From JAVWMQ01 sp036646055 (GTDB lineage: Bacteria > Bacillota > Clostridia > Peptostreptococcales > Anaerovoracaceae): a stretch of DNA of 36,285 bases. The DNA lies in NCBI GenBank assembly GCA_036646055.1, contig JAVXMY010000008.1, forward strand, positions 1 to 36,285, read 5' to 3'. Numbering within the stretch: position 1 is the stretch's first letter; each line of letters starts with the position of its first letter. Positions 6,691-13,231 of the stretch are shown piece after piece. The translations under genes and the position numbers were made by a program. The notes below the pieces were generated by a model. It had not been told where the DNA came from and searched no databases. It was given only the letters and a program-made list of their open reading frames with translations.

Positions 6691-7479
6691 ATGAAAAAGA
6701 GAGTTTTTACAATTGTAGTTGCTATGGTATTAGTAATTGCATTAGGCCTAGGATTAGCAGGGTGCGGCAACAAAGATGAAGAAAAAAAGGCAACAGCAAC
6801 AACAGACTTGAAGGGTAAGACACTACACATATTCTGTGGAGCTGGAATGACCGAGCCTTTCCAAAAAATCAGCGATGCTTTTGAAGAAAAAACAGGATGC
6901 AAAATGGAAATTACTTTTGCCAATGCAGGACAGATACAGACTCAGATTAATAAAGCTAAAGAAGGTGACCTATTTATCGCTGGTTCAACTGAAGAACTAA
7001 AACCAGTTGAAAAGCATGTAAGCGAAAGCACTCCACTGGTAAAACATATACCAGTTCTTGCTGTTCAAAAGGGTAATCCAAAAGAAATCAAAGGGTTAAA
7101 AGACTTAACTAAAGATGGAGTTCGTGTTGTATTAGCAGATGCAGAATCAACACCAATTGGCAAGATTGCTAACAAAGCACTAAGCGATGCGGGCATTATG
7201 AAGAAGGTTAATGTTGTTGCTAGAACAACAACTGCGCCACAGGTGTTTGCGGCACTTGAAGCCAAAGAAGCCGATGCAGTAATCGTTTGGAAAGAAAATA
7301 TTAAAGACCAGGGTGAAGTTGTCGATACAGAAGATATGACAAAATACATCAAGGAAATACCTGCAGCATCTTTAAGTTTTTCAAAAGAAGATGAAGCTAG
7401 AAAGGCCTTTTTAGAGTTTTTAGCAACAGAAGCTGGGACTAAAATTTGGGAGAAATTCGGATACGAAATCGTAAAATAA
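6691..7479 (+). CDS. modA: Molybdate/tungstate-type ABC transporter substrate-binding lipoprotein (ModA family)
   Basis: A 262-residue extracytoplasmic solute-binding protein for oxyanions. The lipoprotein signal is clear: MKKR start, hydrophobic stretch and lipobox LAGC with Cys25 for lipid attachment. The mature part has the ModA-like arrangement: IFCGAGMTEPF (anion loop), FANAGQIQTQI, KEGDLFIAGS and LADAESTPIGKIANKAL, which holds the second half of the oxyanion site. ModA, WtpA and TupA types are hard to separate by eye, so molybdate, tungstate or both remain possible. The RBS GAGGAGG is strong. Permease and ATPase genes follow. The gene ends at the edge of an odd tandem repeat (7481-7552). 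Confidence 0.85.
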   Translation: MKKRVFTIVVAMVLVIALGLGLAGCGNKDEEKKATATTDLKGKTLHIFCGAGMTEPFQKISDAFEEKTGCKMEITFANAGQIQTQINKAKEGDLFIAGSTEELKPVEKHVSESTPLVKHIPVLAVQKGNPKEIKGLKDLTKDGVRVVLADAESTPIGKIANKALSDAGIMKKVNVVARTTTAPQVFAALEAKEADAVIVWKENIKDQGEVVDTEDMTKYIKEIPAASLSFSKEDEARKAFLEFLATEAGTKIWEKFGYEIVK

Positions 7480-7480
7480 C

Positions 7481-7552
7481 CGAAACCGAAACCGGATACG
7501 AAACCGAAAGCGGACACGAAACCGAAACCGGATACGAAATCGTAAAATAACC
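7481..7552 (+). repeat. 18-bp tandem repeat duplicating the 3' end of modA
   Basis: Three copies of an 18-bp unit built from CGAAAC hexamers start at 7481, 7499 and 7517. A 24-bp segment covering the last codons and stop of modA (7458-7481) recurs exactly at 7529-7552, including the sequence of the stop region. It fills most of the gap before the permease gene, whose start lacks a good Shine-Dalgarno sequence. It looks like a replication-slippage expansion. Confidence 0.85.
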
Positions 7553-7569
7553 AGAAAGACAAACTTAGT

Positions 7570-8388
7570 ATGAAGAAAAGAAGCAGAAATATTTGCTTAG
7601 TAGATATTATTAGTATTATTATAACCCTTGTCATTTTACTATTTATGGCAGCCATTATACTATCAATAATAATTGGAGGAGCGCCGCATTTGAAGGAAGC
7701 CTTAGCTAGCGAAGAAATAAGATTCGCAATTGGCCTAAGCTTATATACCTCAACAATTTCAACGGTGATTTGCATTGGACTTGCAATACCATGTGGCTAC
7801 ACCCTTTCAAGAAAAAAACTACCATACACATCAATGATGCAAGGAATAGTGGAATTACCACTCTCCTTGCCTTATTTGGTTCTAGGGATGGCACTACTAA
7901 TACTGTTTTCAACACCAGTAGGCAAAGCCTTACGAGACATGGGATTTCCCGTTGTATTTGACACAAATGGTATAATAATCGCACAGCTGACAGTAAATTT
8001 ACCATTTGCAATCAGAATAATACGAACAGAAATGGCCAAAATAGATCCAAGAACTGACTTCCTGGCAGGAACCCTAGGAGCTTCAAAAAATCAAAGATTT
8101 TGGACAATAACATTGCCAGCTTGCAGAGTTGGAATCCTGTTAGCAGGAGTACTAGTTTGGGCCAGGGCCCTAGGCGAATTCGGCGCAACATTAATGTTAG
8201 TCGGCGTCACCAGAATGAAAACCGAAACATTGCCAGCCAGCATTTTTTTAAACGTGTCCACAGGGGAAACAGGCAAAGCCATGGCAGCAGCAATGATAAT
8301 GCTAATCTTTTCAGCAATTGCACTGGGCATAACCTCCATGTGCAACAACAAACTAAAATTAAGGTCGAGAATGAAAGAATTTATGTAA
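7570..8388 (+). CDS. modB: Molybdate/tungstate-type ABC transporter permease
   Basis: A 272-residue inner-membrane permease with about six hydrophobic segments, from residue 10 to about 255. The cytoplasmic EAA-type loop that docks to the ATPase is visible as AGTLGASKNQRFWTITLPACRVGILLAG. WARALGEFGATLMLVG is typical of the ModB/WtpB/CysT permeases. The ATG at 7570 is the first plausible start, but it is preceded by ACAAACTTAGT with no clear Shine-Dalgarno, downstream of the repeat expansion. Translation may be inefficient. It sits between the binding protein and the ATPase and clearly belongs to the same importer. Confidence 0.88.
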   Translation: MKKRSRNICLVDIISIIITLVILLFMAAIILSIIIGGAPHLKEALASEEIRFAIGLSLYTSTISTVICIGLAIPCGYTLSRKKLPYTSMMQGIVELPLSLPYLVLGMALLILFSTPVGKALRDMGFPVVFDTNGIIIAQLTVNLPFAIRIIRTEMAKIDPRTDFLAGTLGASKNQRFWTITLPACRVGILLAGVLVWARALGEFGATLMLVGVTRMKTETLPASIFLNVSTGETGKAMAAAMIMLIFSAIALGITSMCNNKLKLRSRMKEFM

Positions 8389-8413
8389 AAAGTTAGAAGG
8401 AGTTTGGTAGGAA

Positions 8414-9106
8414 ATGAATGTTGCAGTTAGGGTAAAAAACCTCTCATTGGCAGTTGGTGGGTTTCGTCTACAGAATATCTCCTTAGATTTGTACGAAAAC
8501 GAGATAGTTGCCATTATAGGCAAAACAGGCAGCGGCAAAACACTTTTGTTAGAGTCAATTGCCGGCGTGTACGAAAAACATCAGGGAGAAATATATATTG
8601 GAGAAAAAGAAATCAGCCAAATTCCCCTAGGAGATAGAGGAATAGGTTTTTTGTACCAAGATTATGGATTGTTTGAACATATGACAGTAGAAAAAAATAT
8701 AGGATATGGCCTGAAAATGAAAGGTGAAGATAAGAGTAATATAGGGGAAAAAGTGCGCAAAATGGCAGAAACAATGGGGATTAAAGATTGTCTCAAAAGA
8801 TATCCAGCCACATTAAGTGGAGGAGAAAAACAAAGGACTGCCCTAGGTAGAGCTTTGATATTGAACCCTCGAATTCTTTTGTTAGATGAACCTTTTTCTG
8901 CTATGGATCCATTGACCAAAAAGAAAATGCAACAAGAAATCTTGCGGATAAAAGATGAATTTAAGTGTACAATATTATTTGTAACACACGATTATACAGA
9001 AGTTGAAAACTTAGCATCAAGAGTGGCAATAATGTGTGAAGGTAAACTCCACGCCATGGAGGATACAACCAATGTATGTTTATATGATAAACAAGAAATC
9101 AACTAA
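8414..9106 (+). CDS. ABC transporter ATP-binding protein of the molybdate/tungstate importer
   Basis: A 230-residue ATPase powering the importer. It has Walker A GKTGSGKT (residues 36-43), a Q-loop in YQDYG, signature LSGGEKQR (134-141), Walker B ILLLDEP with Asp158/Glu159 and H-loop His192. It is short and ends soon after the nucleotide-binding domain. It lacks the C-terminal TOBE/regulatory domain of E. coli ModC (about 350 residues), so oxyanion-dependent transinhibition is not expected. The RBS GAAGGAG lies upstream. The gap to the permease is 25 nt. Length and context suit a TupC-like or short WtpC-like protein; the family name beyond ABC ATPase is an inference. Confidence 0.88.
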   Translation: MNVAVRVKNLSLAVGGFRLQNISLDLYENEIVAIIGKTGSGKTLLLESIAGVYEKHQGEIYIGEKEISQIPLGDRGIGFLYQDYGLFEHMTVEKNIGYGLKMKGEDKSNIGEKVRKMAETMGIKDCLKRYPATLSGGEKQRTALGRALILNPRILLLDEPFSAMDPLTKKKMQQEILRIKDEFKCTILFVTHDYTEVENLASRVAIMCEGKLHAMEDTTNVCLYDKQEIN

Positions 9107-9194
9107 AAATGGCTAAAAGTAAACAATAATAACTAAGTCAAATAAAAAAAGAATAAGTGAAAGTGAATAAGAATAAAAGAGAGAGGAGTACAAA

Positions 9195-9944
9195 ATGTCA
9201 GTATCAGAAAAAGAATTTTTTGAAGAACTTCAAAAGAGATTTGAAAAAGTAGTTGAAGAAAACAATGTTAAGTTAAAAGAAATTAAAATCAAAAGCAAAG
9301 GCTTAACCCCTGAAGAGGCAATTGGCATTACCAGTAGAACAGACTATCCAATTTTAGATGGAAGTGAAATAATGTTACAGGCAGACTGCCAAGGTTGTAT
9401 AGGTCAAGCCTTCACAAGTTCACCAGCAGATTTTGTTGGAACCATTGAAGATGTAATGAAGCTGGACATAAATAAGGATGATTACAACAAAGGCCTTTAT
9501 ATTTCAACAATGAATAGTGTAATGAATTACTTAGGTAAAGCAACAAATACAATTCACTGTAAAGATGAAGGCCCAGATGAATGCAGCCAAGAAATTGCCA
9601 AGGTTATGATTAAGGAACATCAAGGCAAAAAAATTGCTTTAATAGGTTATCAACCTTCAATTTTTCAGGCTTTGTCAAAGGACTTTGACCTAAGGGTATT
9701 AGACTTAAATCCCAAAAACGTAGGCAAAGTTAGATTTGGAGTTAAAGTTGAACATGGCATTGAGGACTTTGATGAAGTAGTCAAAGACTGGGCTGACTTG
9801 GTTCTTTGCACAGGAAGCTGTCTATGTAACGGTACAATTACAAACTTCTTAGACCTAAAAAAACCAGTTATATATTTTGGAACAACAATTGCGGCAGCAG
9901 CAGACCTATTTGGTTTTAAACGCATATGCCCAAAATCAAAATAA
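9195..9944 (+). CDS. DUF4213/DUF364 putative heavy-metal-chelation protein
   Basis: A 249-residue cytoplasmic protein. The N-terminal part up to about residue 100 resembles DUF4213. The remainder is a Rossmann-like DUF364 domain with KKIALIGYQPS, LRVLDLNPKN and DLVLCTGSCLCNG. Cysteines lie at 65 and 68 (CQGC), 122, 130, 205, 209 and 211, a set able to bind metal. Family members are often near metal or Mo/W transport and cofactor genes, but I know of no settled biochemistry. It is 88 nt downstream of the ABC ATPase without an obvious terminator between, so it probably belongs to the same unit, with its own RBS (AGAGGAG). A role in handling Mo or W is inferred from context only. Confidence 0.78.
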   Translation: MSVSEKEFFEELQKRFEKVVEENNVKLKEIKIKSKGLTPEEAIGITSRTDYPILDGSEIMLQADCQGCIGQAFTSSPADFVGTIEDVMKLDINKDDYNKGLYISTMNSVMNYLGKATNTIHCKDEGPDECSQEIAKVMIKEHQGKKIALIGYQPSIFQALSKDFDLRVLDLNPKNVGKVRFGVKVEHGIEDFDEVVKDWADLVLCTGSCLCNGTITNFLDLKKPVIYFGTTIAAAADLFGFKRICPKSK

Positions 9945-9994
9945 AAAAAGGAACCTGAAACTGTGTATCTCATTGGAACCTAATCTTAAAACTT

Positions 9995-10040
9995 AAACAG
10001 GTATGATATTCTTCTATGTGAAAATATCATACCTGTTTTT
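9995..10040 (+). terminator. Strong intrinsic terminator after the DUF364 gene
   Basis: AAACAGGTATGATATT (9995-10010) pairs perfectly over 16 bp with AATATCATACCTGTTT (10023-10038), followed by a T tract. Because the flanking genes converge, it may work in both directions. The GGTATGATATT arms resemble the interspersed GGATATGAT hairpins, suggesting the terminator derives from, or gave rise to, that repeat type. Confidence 0.9.
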
Positions 10041-10048
10041 AATTTGAA

Positions 10049-10083
10049 TTCCGCATTCGCATCCGCCTTCGCTCTCGGCTCCA
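10049..10083. repeat. Short GC-rich islet between convergent genes
   Basis: CCGCATTCGCATCCGCCTTC and the bases after it resemble a short version of the hexamer tract at the left edge. It lies between the terminator and the stop codon of the HD-domain gene. Confidence 0.45.
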
Positions 10084-10085
10084 GA

Positions 10086-10667
10086 CTACATATCCCCAAT
10101 ATAAGCGTTGATCTCGGCTTCGCATGAGCCTACAGCCTCAATAGTTAGAGCCATTAAGTCACCAAGTTCCATTCCAAGGATATCAGCGCCTTTTTGAATA
10201 ACATCACGCTGGCAACCAGCTGCAAACTTTTTGTCCTTAAATTTTTTCTTAAGAGATTTAACTTCCATACCTTCAGTATTTTTGGAAGGGCGCATAATAG
10301 CATAGGCACCTATTAATCCAGTTAATTCGTCACAGGCAAATAAGTATTTTTCCATTTGATGGACAGGCTCAACATCACAGCAAAGTTCGTACCCATGTGA
10401 AACCACTGCGTGAACCAATTCTTCTGGAGCATCAATTTCAGCTAATAATTCAGGAGCCTTAATACAGTGCTCATCTGGGAATTTTTCAAAATCAACATCG
10501 TGAAGGATTCCAACAACTTCCCAAAAATCAGCCTCATCTTCAAAGCCTTTATTAATGGCAATATAACGCAAGGTTCCACCAACAGTTAGGCCATGCCTAA
10601 TGTGAAACTCTTCAGTATTGTACTTCTTTAGTAGTTCAATAGCTTGATCCTTAGTAATATTCATCAT
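10086..10667 (-). CDS. HD-domain phosphohydrolase-like protein
   Basis: A 193-residue cytoplasmic protein of the HDIG/HD superfamily. The metal-binding elements are visible: an early His in FHIRHGLTVGG, the HD pair in VGILHDVDFEKFPDEH, a later His in VVSHGYELC, and an Asp in FACDELTGLIGAYA. Members hydrolyse phosphate esters of nucleotides or small molecules, but the substrate cannot be read from sequence. The start ATG 10667 follows AGGAGG at 7 nt; a second ATG lies directly after. It is 21 nt downstream of the transporter gene and is the last gene of the pucR-type operon. Confidence 0.85.
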   Translation of the reverse strand: MMNITKDQAIELLKKYNTEEFHIRHGLTVGGTLRYIAINKGFEDEADFWEVVGILHDVDFEKFPDEHCIKAPELLAEIDAPEELVHAVVSHGYELCCDVEPVHQMEKYLFACDELTGLIGAYAIMRPSKNTEGMEVKSLKKKFKDKKFAAGCQRDVIQKGADILGMELGDLMALTIEAVGSCEAEINAYIGDM

Positions 10668-10688
10668 GATTTTACCTCCTTTTGGTAT

Positions 10689-11600
10689 TTATCCCTGTAA
10701 GCGATCAGCTTTAGATGGTAGCTGAGCTAGGATAATTGCAATAAACATAATTGCGCAACCTGCAAATTCTCTAATTGATAGAGATTCGTTTAATAATATA
10801 ACTCCGCAAATAACTGCGAATACAGATTCTAAACTTAAAATTAATGAAGCGATTGCAGGTTCTGTATCTCTTTGTGCAACAATCTGTAATGTGTATCCAA
10901 CACCACCAGAAAGTACGCCGGCATATAGTAGAGGTACAATTGCTTCCATTAGATCTCCAAGTACAATAGTTTCAGTAAATACTGCAAATATGCCACTTAG
11001 CAAAGCTGCAACTAAGAACTGTAAACATGACATCTTAACACCATCAGTTTTAGGTGAGAAGTAGTCGATTACTAAGATGTGAACTGAGAAACATATTGCA
11101 CATATTAAGATAATAGCGTCTCCCTTGCCAATTGAAAATTCTCCAGCTGGAATAGACAAAAAGTATAGGCCAACCGCTGCCATAACAACGCAGAACCAAA
11201 TAAGTTTGCGCACTTTTTTCCCTAAGAAAATACCAAGAATTGGAACAAGGACAACATAAAGCGATGTAATGAATCCGGCTTTGCCGGCTGTTGTAAATTC
11301 AATGCCTAGCTGTTGCAGACCTGATGCGATGCACAGGATTACTCCACATGCGATTCCGCCTCTAATTAGGTTTTTCTTTTCAGAGGCTAGTTCCTCAGAT
11401 GATTTTTCTATTGCGCCTTTGTTTTTCATACCTAGTACTCCAATTACGATTACTAAGAATATGAATGAAATCAAGTAACGTGCAGCATTAAAAGTTAGTG
11501 GGCCAACTAGGTCGGCACCGGCACTTTGGGCTACAAATGCTGAACCCCAGATGAATGCCGTTAAAAGTAGTAATAGATTTCCTTTTGTTTTTTTGCTCAT
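10689..11600 (-). CDS. EamA/DMT-superfamily transporter
   Basis: A 303-residue integral membrane protein with about ten hydrophobic helices in two EamA repeats. The first repeat starts NLLLLLTAFIWGSAFVAQ. The second includes GVLSGGVGYTLQIVAQRDTEPA and ends with LLNESLSIREFAGCAIMFIAI, both typical of drug/metabolite transporters. Such proteins usually export amino acids, metabolites or drugs; the substrate is unknown. It lies between a PucR-type regulator (20 nt upstream) and the HD protein (21 nt downstream), so its expression is probably set by that regulator. Confidence 0.9.
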   Translation of the reverse strand: MSKKTKGNLLLLLTAFIWGSAFVAQSAGADLVGPLTFNAARYLISFIFLVIVIGVLGMKNKGAIEKSSEELASEKKNLIRGGIACGVILCIASGLQQLGIEFTTAGKAGFITSLYVVLVPILGIFLGKKVRKLIWFCVVMAAVGLYFLSIPAGEFSIGKGDAIILICAICFSVHILVIDYFSPKTDGVKMSCLQFLVAALLSGIFAVFTETIVLGDLMEAIVPLLYAGVLSGGVGYTLQIVAQRDTEPAIASLILSLESVFAVICGVILLNESLSIREFAGCAIMFIAIILAQLPSKADRLQG

Positions 11601-11620
11601 TTTGCTCTCCTTTTGAGTAA

Positions 11621-12799
11621 TTAAATTTTTGAATGATAAAGAATTGAATTTATTTTATGCTGTTTCATAATCAGGGCCAGTTGTCCATTTGGATCTAAAG
11701 TGTTATCTAAGCCTAGTAGTGAATGTACTTTGTTTATTCTGTATCTAATAGTATTGCTGTGCTGGAACAAGGCTTCCCCAGTTTTGTTGTAGTTACACTG
11801 GTTTTGGATAAATGCAAAAGCAGTTTCAATTAAATGACCGTTATTAGCCTTATCGTTATCTTCCAAAATAGCGTATTTAGTGTCGAAGTAGTTTTTGACC
11901 CAGTAGTCGTTTCTAAGGGGGCAAAGGAACTGTGTTAATCCAATGTTATCAAAACTTATTTCTTCTAAGTTGTGATAAAGAGCTTCAACAGATGAATACA
12001 TTGCTTCTTTGTATGTAAAGTTAAGTTTACTTAGTGAATTGCAGATTTGGCTATAACCAATATGATAGGTCCCTTTTTTAATTGGAAGGGAGTTAATCAA
12101 GTCGGATAAGTGCTGCTTAATATTCAAATTTGGGTTTTTAGTAGTGAATATAATTCCTACAATAGTTGAAAACTTATGTATTGAAAAGGCTGACTCTTCT
12201 GTGCTATTATACTCAAATCTAGGGTCTTTAGTATAACCGGTTAAGCTGGTTATTAAGGAATCGTCTCCATGGTTATGGGGCATAAGCAATGCACACATAT
12301 GTCTGTCGGAAAAAAATCTGTTAATACTTCTAGCACTAGCTTCAATGGCGTAAGGAGTCATATCTTCGTATAGTATCTTTCGTATAGTTTGAATGGCTGA
12401 AGTATTTATATTTGATGGAGTTAGTGAACTTTTGATTGTAAAAACAATATCATCAAAAAACACTTCCCTAAAGAAAAATATTGGTATTCTTCTTAGGTTT
12501 GCATAATCTATAAGTTCATCACTTATGTGGTCGTAGTAGATTTCTTTAATAGCTATGGCTGCTGGTTTAGTATCCATTAGAAGTTTAAGGAAAAACTCGG
12601 CCTGTGGCTGGTTGTTCCTATATGGAGATAGGGTTGTCATAATGAAGTCGCCTGCTCCAAAGCCTTCTTTAATATCTTTTGCTTGTTCCCATTCAAATAT
12701 TCCTGAGTTTAAAACTTGATTAGATAAACCGCTTTTGTTGGTTACAAGCCTAAATTCTTTTAGATTTGGGTGAGATAGTAAATCCATTACTGTTAGCAT
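11621..12799 (-). CDS. PucR-family transcriptional regulator
   Basis: A 392-residue regulator. The N terminus (residues 1 to about 120, MLTVMDLLSHPNLKEFRLVTNKSGLSN) matches the PucR-like ligand domain found in purine and amino-acid catabolism regulators. The C terminus (about 325-385) has the PucR helix-turn-helix: AFAFIQNQCNYNKTGEALFQHSNTIRYRINKVHSLLGLD. The middle is an uncharacterised GGDEF-like-position region. The RBS AGGAGG lies 7 nt before ATG. It leads an operon with the DMT transporter and HD genes, and is divergent from the candidate small RNA and the ornithine regulator. Autoregulation through the palindromes at 12878-12925 is plausible. The ligand is unknown. Confidence 0.87.
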   Translation of the reverse strand: MLTVMDLLSHPNLKEFRLVTNKSGLSNQVLNSGIFEWEQAKDIKEGFGAGDFIMTTLSPYRNNQPQAEFFLKLLMDTKPAAIAIKEIYYDHISDELIDYANLRRIPIFFFREVFFDDIVFTIKSSLTPSNINTSAIQTIRKILYEDMTPYAIEASARSINRFFSDRHMCALLMPHNHGDDSLITSLTGYTKDPRFEYNSTEESAFSIHKFSTIVGIIFTTKNPNLNIKQHLSDLINSLPIKKGTYHIGYSQICNSLSKLNFTYKEAMYSSVEALYHNLEEISFDNIGLTQFLCPLRNDYWVKNYFDTKYAILEDNDKANNGHLIETAFAFIQNQCNYNKTGEALFQHSNTIRYRINKVHSLLGLDNTLDPNGQLALIMKQHKINSILYHSKI

Positions 12800-12841
12800 A
12801 GATAGCCTCCTTTCTTTTTTTTTATTAAGTTATATGTGGTA

Positions 12842-12870
12842 AGTATAGCATTGAAGAGGGTGTATATAAA
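12842..12870 (-). promoter_or_regulatory. Candidate promoter of the pucR-type operon
   Basis: On the minus strand TTTATA (12870-12865) and TATACT (12847-12842) are 17 nt apart, about 45 nt before the start codon. The -10 is good; the -35 is weak, fitting a regulated promoter. Two palindromes lie just upstream of it. Confidence 0.5.
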
Positions 12871-12877
12871 GAGAATT

Positions 12878-12925
12878 TTCTGTAAAAAGTACAGAAGATT
12901 AGAATTACTTTGTAAATATTACAAA
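12878..12925. promoter_or_regulatory. Pair of matched palindromes, candidate operators
   Basis: TTCTGTA-N5-TACAGAA (12878-12896) and TTTGTA-N5-TACAAA (12909-12925) share the same half-site pattern and the same 5-nt spacer. Their centres are about 30 bp apart, close to three helical turns. They lie between the divergent promoters at 12842-12870 and 12957-12985. The PucR-type protein or the adjacent AAA+ regulator are the local candidates to bind them. Confidence 0.55.
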
Positions 12926-12956
12926 AAAGATATGTGTTTTATTATAAAAATAACAA

Positions 12957-12985
12957 TTGAAATGTAAGTAAAAGGGTGTTAGAAT
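12957..12985 (+). promoter_or_regulatory. Sigma-70 promoter of the candidate small RNA
   Basis: TTGAAA (12957-12962) and TAGAAT (12980-12985) are separated by 17 nt. Transcription would start near 12992. It lies directly downstream of the paired palindromes. Confidence 0.6.
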
Positions 12986-12991
12986 GTAAAT

Positions 12992-13109
12992 GTAACAAAA
13001 AGCAACAAAATTTTGTGTTGCAAATTAAAAAAGGAAGCAAGATATCTTCATAGAGATACCCCCCTATAATATAAAGAAGAGGAATCCCCCTCTTCTTTAT
13101 ATTTTTTTT
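12992..13109 (+). ncRNA. Candidate C-rich small RNA, or attenuated leader of the ornithine regulator
   Basis: A promoter and a strong intrinsic terminator bound a transcript of about 118 nt with no open frame that has a ribosome binding site. Predicted helices are GCAACA/TGTTGC (about 13001-13022), TATCT/AGATA (around 13042-13057) and the 15-bp terminator stem. Single-stranded C-rich motifs ACCCCCCT just before the terminator and TCCC in its loop are the kind that pair with Shine-Dalgarno sequences in Firmicute small RNAs. Alternatively it is an attenuator for the regulator gene starting at 13232. The sequence matches no riboswitch class I know. Confidence 0.45.
13068..13109 (+). terminator. 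Strong intrinsic terminator
   Basis: AATATAAAGAAGAGG (13068-13082) pairs perfectly over 15 bp with CCTCTTCTTTATATT (13089-13103), with loop AATCCC and a tract of eight T residues. No plus-strand gene lies upstream within this divergent spacer, so it must end a non-coding transcript or attenuate a leader. Confidence 0.9.
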
Positions 13110-13134
13110 GCACTAAAAGATAAATAATTATTTA

Positions 13135-13189
13135 TTGTTAAATAGAGGGAATTGAAATAATAGTTGCAATATTATTTGCTGCAACTATT
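13135..13189 (+). promoter_or_regulatory. Candidate promoter with overlapping dyad upstream of the AAA+ regulator
   Basis: TTGTTA (13135-13140) and TAATAG (13158-13163) are 17 nt apart. The inverted repeat AATAGTTGCA (13159-13168) / TGCAACTATT (13180-13189) overlaps the -10 and the expected start site, as an autoregulatory operator might. A second possible pair, TTGCTG (13176) and TAAACT (13199), also has a 17-nt spacer, so the actual start site is uncertain. Confidence 0.45.
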
Positions 13190-13231
13190 TTATTATGGTA
13201 AACTAGTATAAATATGTTAGGAGGGTTTGCT

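Noticed and set aside
7065..7775. 236-codon minus-strand frame opposite modA and modB
   Set aside because: It is antisense to two clear transporter genes and includes the translated 18-bp repeat; no RBS.
12992..13109. Known riboswitch in the regulator leader
   Set aside because: I could not match the conserved core of any class I know (glycine, lysine, SAM, cobalamin, Moco); described only as a candidate RNA.
13214..13231. Upstream ATG start for the AAA+ regulator
   Set aside because: Its first codons are the AGGAGGG ribosome binding site of the ATG at 13232.
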